Positions 1 through 7,559 of a DNA stretch of 64,000 nucleotides are shown piece after piece; positions within the stretch are counted from its first letter, which is position 1, and each line of letters opens with the position of its first letter. The notes below the pieces were generated by a model, which saw only the letters and a program-made list of their open reading frames with translations, did no database searches and was not told where the DNA came from. Source of the DNA: Corynebacterium guangdongense (GTDB taxonomy: Bacteria > Actinomycetota > Actinomycetes > Mycobacteriales > Mycobacteriaceae); assembly GCF_030408915.1 (NCBI RefSeq), contig NZ_CP047654.1, positions 1,364,001-1,428,000 of the forward strand, written 5' to 3'. The position numbers and the translations under genes were made by a program.

Positions 1-1923
1 GGCGTCCCCGTCGGCTGGCCGCGCACCGTCGCCGTCGCGGCGCTGGTGGTTCTCTCGACCGCGGGAATATTCGGGGCCACGCTCTGGGATCTCTCCGTCA
101 CGGTGGAGGGGGTCTTCACCGGCGTCAACTTCGGGTCGACTCTGCTCATCCTCGCGATCGCGACGATGTGGATGCTCGCCTTCGGCTCCGCGGCGCTGAC
201 GATCCTCGAGATTCTCGCGCCGACCGGTTCCCTGCCGAACCCCCTGCGCGTGGCCGTGGGGATGCGCGGGCGCCGCCACCGCAACCGACGCTACCGGCAG
301 GTGATCTCGATCTTCGCCCGGCACGGCCTGGCGGTGCCGTTCACCCGGTCCCGTGATTCCGCCACCGAGGAGGTCGCCCGCCGATTCCGGCGGGCCCTGG
401 AGGAAGCCGGCACGACCTTCGTCAAGCTGGGCCAGAACCTCTCGACGCGGAGCGACGTCCTGCCGGCTGCCTTCACCCGTGAACTCTCCAAGCTGCAGTC
501 GGACGCGACGCCGGCGCCCTGGCCGGACATCGCGCAGGCGCTCCAGACGGAACTCAAGGACGACCCGCAGCGGCTTTTCGCCTGGATCGACCGCGAGCCC
601 TTGGCGGCGGCGTCCATCGCCCAGATCCACCGGGCGACGCTGCTCGACGGCACCGAGGTCGTACTGAAGATTCAGCGCCCCGGCACCCGTGACGAGGTGA
701 TGCGCGACACGGACATCCTCGTCGAAATCTGCGACTGGCTCGACCTCAACACCCCCTGGGGCGCGGACATCGGCATCGCTGACCTGGCCCGCAGCTTCAG
801 CCTTTCGCTTCGCGAGGAGCTCGACTACCGCGTGGAGGCCCGCAACATGGAGGACATGAACCGGGTGCTCGCCGACGGCCCGGTCATCGCCCCCACGGTC
901 TACCCGGAGATCTCCACCCAGCGGCTGCTGGTGATGGATTACTTCGACGGCGTCACCGTGGGGCGGGGCCTCGAGGTGCTCGCCCAGCTGCCCGCCGAGA
1001 CCCGCGCCCGTCTGGGGGAGGTTCTCATGACCTCGGTCATGCGCCAGGTCATGGAGTCCGGTATCTTCCACGCCGACATCCATCCCGGCAACGTCATCCT
1101 TCTCCAGGAACGGCGCGGCTGGCGCCTGGGCCTGCTCGATTTCGGCGTCGTCGGACGGATCGACCGGGGCACCCAACAGAATCTCACCCGAATCTTCGCC
1201 GCCATCGACACGGGGGACACCGGCATCCTCTCAGCGTCCGTCCTCGACCTCGTCGGCCGACCGACCGGTTTCGATGAGCAGGACTTCAACCGGCAAGTGG
1301 GGCAGATGCTGGCGAAGTACCGTTCGGGCCTCGGCGGTTCGCTGACCGGCCTGGTCACCGAGATCATGTCGGTGGTCGCCGATTTCCGTCTGGCCATCCC
1401 CGCCCCGGTCGCCTTCGCGATGCGCAGCCTGGCCGGGACCGAGGGCACCCTCAACCTCATCGACCCGGAGGTCAACATCGTCGAACTGGCCAAGCGTGAG
1501 GGCACCGCCACGGTCAAGCGCTGGCTGCGGCCGGGCAACCTGCGCGACAGCGTCGAGGCCACCGTCATCGAGACCATCCCGATGCTGCGCGAGCTGCCCC
1601 GCAACGTCAACGCCACGCTCGGCGATCTCCACGCCGGACGCCTGACCATCAACATGCGCTTCTTCAACGACGAGGGTGATCGCTTCTTTATCACCAGGCT
1701 CCTCCAGCAGATCACCCTGGCCGTCCTCTCCGGCTTCAGCATCCTCGGCGGCGTCGTGCTGATGACCTTCGGCGAATCCGGCCCCATGGTCACCACCGAC
1801 ATGTCCTTCCTGCAGGCGGTGGGCTTCATCGTCCTGTTCGTCGGCTTCATTCTCGCCCTGCGGGTGGTCACGGCCGTGATCTTCCGCGAGAGCGACCACA
1901 CGAAAGCGTTCCTACGGCGATGA
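1..1923 (+). CDS. UbiB/AarF (ABC1) family atypical kinase, 5' end cut by window edge
   Basis: The reading frame is open from the first base, so the true start lies outside the window; about 640 residues are visible. An N-terminal pair of hydrophobic segments (about residues 10-65) is followed by an ABC1 kinase-like domain. Visible family motifs are KLGQNLSTR (the KxGQ motif), the Ala-rich AAASIAQIH loop, and LLDFGVVGRID carrying the metal-binding DFG. Two more hydrophobic segments lie near the C-terminus, so the protein is membrane bound. UbiB relatives are ATPases linked to quinone or lipid metabolism; in a menaquinone-using actinobacterium the substrate is unknown. Its stop overlaps the photolyase start (ATGA), so the two are translationally coupled. 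Confidence 0.88.
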   Translation, partial: GVPVGWPRTVAVAALVVLSTAGIFGATLWDLSVTVEGVFTGVNFGSTLLILAIATMWMLAFGSAALTILEILAPTGSLPNPLRVAVGMRGRRHRNRRYRQVISIFARHGLAVPFTRSRDSATEEVARRFRRALEEAGTTFVKLGQNLSTRSDVLPAAFTRELSKLQSDATPAPWPDIAQALQTELKDDPQRLFAWIDREPLAAASIAQIHRATLLDGTEVVLKIQRPGTRDEVMRDTDILVEICDWLDLNTPWGADIGIADLARSFSLSLREELDYRVEARNMEDMNRVLADGPVIAPTVYPEISTQRLLVMDYFDGVTVGRGLEVLAQLPAETRARLGEVLMTSVMRQVMESGIFHADIHPGNVILLQERRGWRLGLLDFGVVGRIDRGTQQNLTRIFAAIDTGDTGILSASVLDLVGRPTGFDEQDFNRQVGQMLAKYRSGLGGSLTGLVTEIMSVVADFRLAIPAPVAFAMRSLAGTEGTLNLIDPEVNIVELAKREGTATVKRWLRPGNLRDSVEATVIETIPMLRELPRNVNATLGDLHAGRLTINMRFFNDEGDRFFITRLLQQITLAVLSGFSILGGVVLMTFGESGPMVTTDMSFLQAVGFIVLFVGFILALRVVTAVIFRESDHTKAFLRR

Positions 1924-3347
1924 ACGGACCGGCCCTGCTGTGGCTCCGAGACGACCTCCGCGTCCACGACCACGAAGCACTGATCGCCGCCTGCCAGGCG
2001 TCGACGACCGTCGTCGCGGTGTGGATCCGGGAGGAGCGCGCCGACGACGAGGACGGGCCCCGGCCACTGGGCGCCGCCGCCCGCTGGTGGGCGCACCGCT
2101 CCCTCGAGGCGCTGCGTGGGCGGCTGGCCGAGTTTAACATCCCGCTGGTGTTCGCCCGCGGCCGGGCCGACGACATCATCCCCCGGCTCGCCGGGGACCT
2201 CGGGGCCGCTGAGGTGCACTGGCACCGTCGCTACGGGCCCCGCCCGCGCGCCCTCGACGCCCGGGTAAAGGCCATGCTGCGGACCGCCGGCGTCCCCGCA
2301 CATTCGCACCCGGGATTCACCCTCGTCGAACCCTGGGAAGTGCAGCCCACCACGGGCGCCGACTTCTACCGGGTGTTCACCCCGTTTCACCGGGCCGCGC
2401 GGCAGGTGCCCCTCGGCGATCCGGCGGGCCCTCCCGCGCCGCGCCCCGATCTTCCGGTCGTCGAGTTGGGACTGCTGTGCACCCTCGACGAGCTCGGTCT
2501 GCTCGACGGCACCGCCCATTCCGCGGGTCCTCACCTCCCTCGGTGGTGGGAGGACACGGTGCAGCGCCACTGGCGACCCGGCTGTGCGGCCGCGGACCAG
2601 GCGCTGGCGGAGATCGACCTCGGCGTCGACGGTTACACGACGTCCCGGGATCGGCCGGCTGACCAGGATTCCACGACCAGGCTCAGTCCGCGATTGCGCT
2701 TCGGCGAGCTCAGTCCCCGTCAGGTCGTGGCGCGGGTCGTCACGTCTCCCGACCTGTCCGTGGAGGACCGGGAGGCCTTCCTCCGCCAGCTCTACTGGCG
2801 GGAGTTCTCCTGGCACCTGGCTTATTGGCTCCCGGGCATCGAGACCGAACCCCTGCGGGCGGAATTCACCGCCTTCGACTGGGAGCCCGACGAGGAAACC
2901 GCGGAGGCCTGGCGACGGGGACGCACGGGCATCGCCTACGTCGACGCCGGGATGAGCCAGCTCTGGCAGTCCGGCTGGATGCACAACAGACTCCGCATGG
3001 CCACCGCGTCACTTCTGATCAAGAACCTGCTCCAGCCGTGGCAGACCGGTGAGCAGTGGTTCTGGGACACACTCGTCGACGCCGACGAGGCCAACAACCC
3101 GGTCTCCTGGCAGTGGGTGGCAGGCAGCGGCGCCGACGCCGCCCCGTATTTCCGCATCTTCAACCCGGAGCGGCAGGCTGAGCGCTTCGACCCGGACGGG
3201 GCCTACGTCCGCCGGTGGCTGCCTCCCCACTGGGTGGATGAAGCGCTCGTGGACCTGAAGAAGTCCCGACAGGAGGCGCTGGCGCGCTACCAGCTGATGC
3301 GCGCACGGGCCGCCCACCTGGGCCAGGCTTCCGGGGACGACAGGTAG
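1920..3347 (+). CDS. phr: Deoxyribodipyrimidine photo-lyase
   Basis: A 475-residue cryptochrome/photolyase-family protein. The N-terminal alpha/beta antenna domain begins LLWLRDDLRVHDHEAL. The C-terminal FAD-binding helical domain holds RFGELSPRQVV, YWREFSWHLAYW, WMHNRLRMATAS and the block DADEANNPVSWQWVAGSG, typical of class I CPD photolyases, which use light to split cyclobutane pyrimidine dimers. Length matches the family. The ATG overlaps the upstream UbiB stop by four bases. A cryptochrome role cannot be excluded from sequence, but the FAD-site residues look complete. Confidence 0.93.
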   Translation: MNGPALLWLRDDLRVHDHEALIAACQASTTVVAVWIREERADDEDGPRPLGAAARWWAHRSLEALRGRLAEFNIPLVFARGRADDIIPRLAGDLGAAEVHWHRRYGPRPRALDARVKAMLRTAGVPAHSHPGFTLVEPWEVQPTTGADFYRVFTPFHRAARQVPLGDPAGPPAPRPDLPVVELGLLCTLDELGLLDGTAHSAGPHLPRWWEDTVQRHWRPGCAAADQALAEIDLGVDGYTTSRDRPADQDSTTRLSPRLRFGELSPRQVVARVVTSPDLSVEDREAFLRQLYWREFSWHLAYWLPGIETEPLRAEFTAFDWEPDEETAEAWRRGRTGIAYVDAGMSQLWQSGWMHNRLRMATASLLIKNLLQPWQTGEQWFWDTLVDADEANNPVSWQWVAGSGADAAPYFRIFNPERQAERFDPDGAYVRRWLPPHWVDEALVDLKKSRQEALARYQLMRARAAHLGQASGDDR

Positions 3348-3357
3348 CCTGGGGTCC

Positions 3358-4248
3358 ATGAGTGCCCGTGACACAGACCGCTGTTCCGACGTCGTCGTGG
3401 AACCCCTGCCGGGTTCCGCCAAGCAGGAATCGCTGTATGTCGTGCTCGAACACCCCGGCGGCTGGAGCCACGACATCCTCGACGGCGACACTTTCGGCGA
3501 GGAGCTGACCGCTCGCCTCAAGGCTTTTCTGAAACGGAACGGCGCGGGGCTGCAACTGGCCCGCCACCCCGGACGTGACGGCCACCGGATCACCCGGCCG
3601 CGACTCTTCCTCGTCTGGGCGGAGCTCGGCGTCACCGAGATGATGGTCGTCGACGGTCCGGGAGACATTGTCCGCCTCGACCTCAGCGGGCCGGGACGCA
3701 ACGCCGGGTTCGGGGCGCAGGAGATCGACCAGCCGCTGATTCTCGTCTGCACGCACGGTAAGCGAGACGTCTGCTGTGCGATCAAGGGCCGACCGTTGGC
3801 CGCCACGCTCGCGGACGCCGCCCTCGACGTCAGTCCCATCCCCATCGTTTGGGAGACCTCGCACACCAAGGGACACCGCTTCGCGCCCTCGATTCTTTTG
3901 CTCCCCTGGGGCTACAGCTACGGCCGGCTCAACGAGGAGGCCGGCCTGGCGATGCTCAACGCCGTGCGCTCCGGATTCTACTTCTGGCCCGGCAACCGCG
4001 GCCGAGGTCTCTACGGCCCCCGCGGCCAGGTGGCGGAGTTGGAAATCGCTCGGCTGCTGCTGGCGGAGGGGGAGCGGCTGCGCTTCGGCGAACTGCAGGC
4101 CGAGGACGAGGTCGTCACGCACAGTGACGGCAGGCGGTGGCGCGTGGAGCTCGCGGAGCAGGAGGTCCACGGCCTGGTGGCCTCATGCGGAAAGCCACCC
4201 AAGGACGGGAGAGTCTGGGTGGCTTCGTCGGTGGCGGAACTGGATTAG
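3358..4248 (+). CDS. Sucrase/ferredoxin-like family protein
   Basis: A 296-residue protein of the sucraseferredoxin-like family, with a thioredoxin-like fold expected to bind a [2Fe-2S] cluster. The cysteine cluster CTHGKRDVCC lies near residue 135; the family block HTKGHRFAPSILLLPWGY follows near 170. The substrate is unknown for actinobacterial members; the name comes from a yeast relative and does not imply sucrose cleavage. It starts ten bases after phr, so probably belongs to the same transcript. Its stop shares the bases TTAG with the stop of the convergent downstream gene. Confidence 0.85.
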   Translation: MSARDTDRCSDVVVEPLPGSAKQESLYVVLEHPGGWSHDILDGDTFGEELTARLKAFLKRNGAGLQLARHPGRDGHRITRPRLFLVWAELGVTEMMVVDGPGDIVRLDLSGPGRNAGFGAQEIDQPLILVCTHGKRDVCCAIKGRPLAATLADAALDVSPIPIVWETSHTKGHRFAPSILLLPWGYSYGRLNEEAGLAMLNAVRSGFYFWPGNRGRGLYGPRGQVAELEIARLLLAEGERLRFGELQAEDEVVTHSDGRRWRVELAEQEVHGLVASCGKPPKDGRVWVASSVAELD

Positions 4249-4985
4249 CGGTTCGCCTTCGGGCGGATGAGGGAGCCGCCGAGGATGAGCAGGGGCCCGA
4301 TGACCAGACAGGCCAGGCCGGCCCAGGTGGCGATGGTGCCGATCAGGCCCCAGCCGTAGACGTTGAGCAGCGTACCGACGAGCATGTTGCCGTTGAACAT
4401 CGTGTCGAAGCGCAGGGCCTTCAGACCCGCGGCTTCCCGGGCCGTCTCGTAGTCGGAGGTGGGGTCGGCGATTTCCTTGGCGGTCAGAGCCGCGACCTCC
4501 TCCTCGGAGGCCTTCGGATGGTCCGCGGCGATCTCGGCGGTCAGAGCCGCCTCGACCTCACCGTAGGCGGCGCCGATACCGGAGTAGGTGGCCTGCTCCG
4601 CAGGGAGGCCGGCGGCCGCGCCCGCAGCGGCCATGTGGTCCTGGATGTAGCCGGCGTAGGCCTTGGCGTGGTTTCCGTCGGCCATCTGGAGGTCGGCGTA
4701 AGGGCGCAGTTCGTCAGCGGTCTGCTGATCGATGCGCTGGGAGGCGAGCTGGGAGTCGATGGCCTGCTCGCTCGGCATGGTGATGTTCTGGCGTGCCATT
4801 TCTTCGGCGATGAAGCTGTCGGCGAAGCGCCCGCCCCAGAGGGCACCGACGCCGACGACGAGGACGATGGCGCCGACGATTAGTGCGAGGGTGCGGTACA
4901 CGGTGGCCGCGGTGGACGAGCCGGCCGTGGCCAGCGGGGTGGAGGGGGACTGGCGAACCGGTGCGGCGGATTTGGTGATGGTCAT
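4245..4985 (-). CDS. Two-helix membrane protein of unknown function
   Basis: 246 residues; family not recognised. A Ser/Thr/Ala/Pro-rich cytoplasmic head of about 30 residues precedes a hydrophobic segment (RTLALIVGAIVLVVGVGALW). A roughly 140-residue Ala/Glu-rich, probably helical, extracytoplasmic region follows, then a second membrane segment (about 205-235) and a short basic tail (RPKANR). No Shine-Dalgarno precedes the ATG; a TTGCAT-17-TTAACT promoter would place transcription start close to the ATG, so a leaderless mRNA is possible. The 3' end overlaps the convergent sucrase-like gene by four bases. Confidence 0.75.
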   Translation of the reverse strand: MTITKSAAPVRQSPSTPLATAGSSTAATVYRTLALIVGAIVLVVGVGALWGGRFADSFIAEEMARQNITMPSEQAIDSQLASQRIDQQTADELRPYADLQMADGNHAKAYAGYIQDHMAAAGAAAGLPAEQATYSGIGAAYGEVEAALTAEIAADHPKASEEEVAALTAKEIADPTSDYETAREAAGLKALRFDTMFNGNMLVGTLLNVYGWGLIGTIATWAGLACLVIGPLLILGGSLIRPKANR

Positions 4986-5315
4986 ACTTTAAAGTTAAGG
5001 AGCAAAAACCATGCAATGCAACATTTGTGACGCATCTCTCTTGGGGAGGATTTTAGCAGTACAAGCGGTATATTTACTGAATATCGATAAACCTGCAGGT
5101 GGGCAACGGCACCCTAAGCGGTGTCCGATTGGTTTTGGATCCCCGTCCGGTGGGTGCCCGGCCCGCGGGCGGCGACGCGCATCGGCAATGTCAGGGCCGA
5201 GCGCGCCGGGCATTTCCCTGACCTGGATTCCCGAACGGGTACCCTGTGCTTTCGCTGGAAGTTTGTTGTGGAATCATCTTGTGTGTCGTATCGATCGAAC
5301 ACAAGGCGATTATTC
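4986..5315. other. 330-base divergent intergenic region
   Basis: Separates the leftward membrane-protein gene from the rightward 53-residue gene. Promoter candidates for both lie at its two ends. The middle, about 5040-5230, holds no coding frame with a ribosome binding site and no hairpin that I can support. A short direct repeat (GCAATGCAA) at about 5012-5021 overlaps the leftward promoter. Confidence 0.6.
5266..5304 (+). promoter_or_regulatory. Promoter of the 53-residue gene, with flanking dyad
   Basis: TTGTGG (5266-5271), 17 bases, then TATCGA (5289-5294) make a plausible SigA promoter giving a 5' leader of about 15-20 bases. An inverted repeat TTGTGT (5279-5284) / ACACAA (5299-5304) brackets the -10 element and could be an operator. 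Confidence 0.5.
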
Positions 5316-5477
5316 ATGACCTTCGACACCTTCATGCAGTACGCGGAGCCGGCCTTCGTCGAGGAGATCGTGCGCATCGCGGTCTGGGCCAGCGCCGGCC
5401 TGCTCAGTTCTCTGTCCGCCGCCGGGTCCGCGGCCCCGCTGCTCGAGGCCGTGCTTCAGTCCGCCGTCGTCAATTAG
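5316..5477 (+). CDS. Small acidic helical protein, 53 aa
   Basis: Starts MTFDTFMQYAEPAFVEEI. The ATG has a good ribosome binding site (AAGGCG, seven bases upstream), a promoter candidate just before, and a very strong terminator just after, which together make a free-standing small gene credible. The peptide has no signal peptide, has only one basic residue (Arg20) against five acidic ones, and is rich in Ala, Leu, Ser and Val, so probably an amphipathic helix. These are general features of corynebacterial PorA/PorH-type outer-membrane channel peptides, but those genes normally lie near groEL and I cannot show homology. Function unknown. Confidence 0.6.
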   Translation: MTFDTFMQYAEPAFVEEIVRIAVWASAGLLSSLSAAGSAAPLLEAVLQSAVVN

Positions 5478-5542
5478 GCGGGCTCACCGCCCGGACAACT
5501 GCGGGGTCGGTCACCTGTGGCGACACCCGTGGACCCGGTCGG

Positions 5543-5596
5543 GAGGGGGTGGGCGCCCGGCGGGAATGACCCGGCGGGCGCCCACCCCCTCATCTT
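5543..5596 (+). terminator. Strong hairpin terminator after the 53-residue gene
   Basis: A perfect 17-bp stem: the arm starting GAGGGGGTGGGCG (5543-5559) pairs with 5575-5591, around a 15-base loop that itself holds a small CGGG/CCCG hairpin. ATCTTT follows. No other rightward gene is near, so it serves the 53-residue gene. Confidence 0.8.
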
Positions 5597-5620
5597 TGGG
5601 CAGGGCCTTCATCCCGGAAA

Positions 5621-5655
5621 ATAAAAAGAGGCCATGGAAACCAGTGGTTCCCATG
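5621..5655 (-). terminator. Rho-independent terminator of tRNA-Pro
   Basis: On the minus strand CATGGGAACC / GGTTTCCATG (5633-5655) forms a hairpin followed by GCCTCTTTTTAT (T run at about 5622-5629). It lies ten bases past the encoded CCA of the tRNA. Confidence 0.8.
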
Positions 5656-5664
5656 ACCTGTAAT

Positions 5665-5741
5665 TGGTCGGGCTAACAGGATTTGAACCTGCGACCCCTA
5701 CACCCCCAGTGTAGTGCGCTACCAAGCTGCGCCATAGCCCG
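5665..5741 (-). tRNA. tRNA-Pro (anticodon GGG)
   Basis: A cloverleaf of 77 nt including an encoded CCA. The acceptor arms CGGGCTA and TAGCCCG pair fully; the anticodon stem CTACA/TGTAG encloses the loop CTGGGGG with anticodon GGG; the T arm contains GGTTCAAATCC. It reads CCC/CCU proline codons. It stands alone with its own terminator. Confidence 0.95.
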
Positions 5742-5825
5742 TCCGTTGCCCCTGAGGTGCAACTTCTTCAGGTTACAACAACGTTATTCCCGAGGGCGAA
5801 TCCGCAGGCCACACGGGGGCACACG

Positions 5826-6221
5826 CTAGGAAACCTCTCCGGTGCCGTAGCGCCAGGCCCCGTCGGAGCCGCGCTGAAAAGTGGAGCGCTCGCGCTGGGA
5901 TCCCACCGCCCCGCCCTTGTAGAACGCTTCGAACTCGACGACGCCGATGTCGTCGAGCGGGCCGCCGGCCACGATGTCGAGAATGTCGAGCCGGTAGAAG
6001 CGAATGGGGGAATCCGTCAGGTCGAGCTCGGCCGGGCGGGTCAGCGGGTCCCAGGTCCGGAGCAGGTAGCCCTCGTCAGCGGTGACGAAAGCGGTGAAGC
6101 GGGACCGCATGAGCGCCTCGGCGGTGGGGGCGTTCTCGCCGGCATGGTAGCGCCCGCAGCACTGCCCGTAAGTCAGGCCGGTGCCGCAGGGGCAGCGGGA
6201 ATCGGAGTCGAGGGCGCTCAT
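5826..6221 (-). CDS. YchJ-like SEC-C motif protein
   Basis: 131 residues, the length of the YchJ/UPF0225 family. The N-terminal zinc-binding motif CPCGTGLTYGQCCGRYH is followed by AEALMRSRFTAFV, the start of an NTF2-like domain. Function is not established in the family. The ATG was chosen because it overlaps the upstream hydrolase stop (ATGA) and sits nine residues before the zinc motif; a longer in-frame extension would run through the upstream gene in another frame. Co-transcribed with the hydrolase-OsmC protein. Confidence 0.88.
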   Translation of the reverse strand: MSALDSDSRCPCGTGLTYGQCCGRYHAGENAPTAEALMRSRFTAFVTADEGYLLRTWDPLTRPAELDLTDSPIRFYRLDILDIVAGGPLDDIGVVEFEAFYKGGAVGSQRERSTFQRGSDGAWRYGTGEVS

Positions 6222-7384
6222 CAGCGCACGTCCATGATGTCGGCGTTGCCCGCCAGTCGCTGGATCGGGTTGGACCTGGCGGCGGCCAGCAGCTCGGCAC
6301 GGTCGGCGTCGGAGATCTCTCCGTCGATGGTGATGCGGCGCTCGAAGGTGGTTCCGTGGACGTGGGCGACGCGCACGCGGACGTCGTCGAGCTCGAGCCG
6401 CTTCCGCGCGGCCAGGCCCTGGATCTCTTCGCTGGTGGCGGCGGCGACCGCCATCATGAACAGGTCCATCGGGGAGTGACCCTGGCCCTTGCCGCCCTCC
6501 TTGCGGGGCCGGTCCGTCGGAATGCGACCGTAGGCGGAACGGGCGTCGGTGCCGAATTTCTTGCCGCGGGCGCTGTGGGTGACGATCAGGCCCGGCTCGA
6601 TCTCGTTGGGCACGTACTCCGCGACGAGGTACTGCTCGACCCAGTGGCCGATGATGTCGGCGGCACGCACCGCGCTGCCCTGCCGGGTGACCAGGTGGTC
6701 CGCCCTGTCCAGCGCCACCAGGGACTTGGGGTAGCGGGTGATCTTGAAGATCGTCTGCGCATTGTCGATGCCCACCGTCTGGTCGATCGGCGAGTGGACG
6801 AGCATCAGCGGCTTGCGGATCTGCGGCAGGTAAATCTCCGGGTTGGTCTCCGCCAGGTCCTCGAGAAACCCCCGCGAAATGGTCAGTTCCTGGCCACCGA
6901 GGACGACCGGGACGGAACCGTTCTCGTCGGCCTCGCCGATCTTGTCCGCGTAGTGCAGGACGGAGTGCGCCGGATCGAAGGGCGCACCGATGGTGGCGAT
7001 GGCCCGGACGTTGCGCAGCGCCGGGTCGGAGCCGGCCTTGAGCACCGCCGCACCCCCGAGGGAGTGCCCAACCAGCAGCTGTGGGGCGGAGTAGTTTTCC
7101 TCCAGGAAGCGGTAGGCCGCCTTGACGTCTTCGACGTTCTGACTGAAGGAGGTGTCCGCGAACTCGCCCTCGGACTGGCCGAGGCCGGGGAAGTCGAATC
7201 GCAGCGTGGCGATGCCGTACTCGGTCAGGCGCTTGGACACCCGGGAGGCGCCCGGGGTGTGGCGGGAGCCGGCGAAACAGTGCGCAAAAATGGCGAAGGC
7301 GACCGGGGGAGTCGACGGGAAGTCGATGGTCGCTGCCATCTGTAGGCCGGTCGAGGACGGGACCTTCAGGTTCACTGATTGCAC
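6221..7384 (-). CDS. Fusion of alpha/beta hydrolase and OsmC-like domain
   Basis: 387 residues from a GTG with ribosome binding site AAAGGAG eight bases upstream. Residues about 1-245 are an alpha/beta hydrolase with nucleophile elbow GHSLGG, an RFDFPGLGQSEG loop and a likely catalytic His in DRADHL. Residues about 255-387 are OsmC-like (SPMDLFMMAVAAATSEE). Oddly, the OsmC part contains no cysteine: the two positions that carry the peroxidatic and resolving Cys in OsmC/Ohr proteins read AAAT and SNPIQRLA here. It therefore should not act as a thiol peroxidase. The hydrolase substrate is unknown. Confidence 0.88.
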   Translation of the reverse strand: MQSVNLKVPSSTGLQMAATIDFPSTPPVAFAIFAHCFAGSRHTPGASRVSKRLTEYGIATLRFDFPGLGQSEGEFADTSFSQNVEDVKAAYRFLEENYSAPQLLVGHSLGGAAVLKAGSDPALRNVRAIATIGAPFDPAHSVLHYADKIGEADENGSVPVVLGGQELTISRGFLEDLAETNPEIYLPQIRKPLMLVHSPIDQTVGIDNAQTIFKITRYPKSLVALDRADHLVTRQGSAVRAADIIGHWVEQYLVAEYVPNEIEPGLIVTHSARGKKFGTDARSAYGRIPTDRPRKEGGKGQGHSPMDLFMMAVAAATSEEIQGLAARKRLELDDVRVRVAHVHGTTFERRITIDGEISDADRAELLAAARSNPIQRLAGNADIMDVR

Positions 7385-7559
7385 GGGGCGAGCTCCTTTG
7401 GGCGGGCGGGAGGATGCGAGGAAATGCATCCTCCAGGATAGGTCCACAATAGGACAGGTTGGGGCGCGGCTCCCGTGCGCCGCTCAACTACAGTCGATGG
7501 GACAGCAAGAACCCGCGCCGATGACGGAGCGGGGCGTATCCCCGGTGGGAAGGACGATA

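Noticed and set aside
939-2984. Long open frame on the minus strand across ubiB and phr (681 codons)
   Set aside because: Antisense to two clearly conserved genes, with Arg/Gly/Pro-rich composition typical of GC-rich shadow frames and no binding site.
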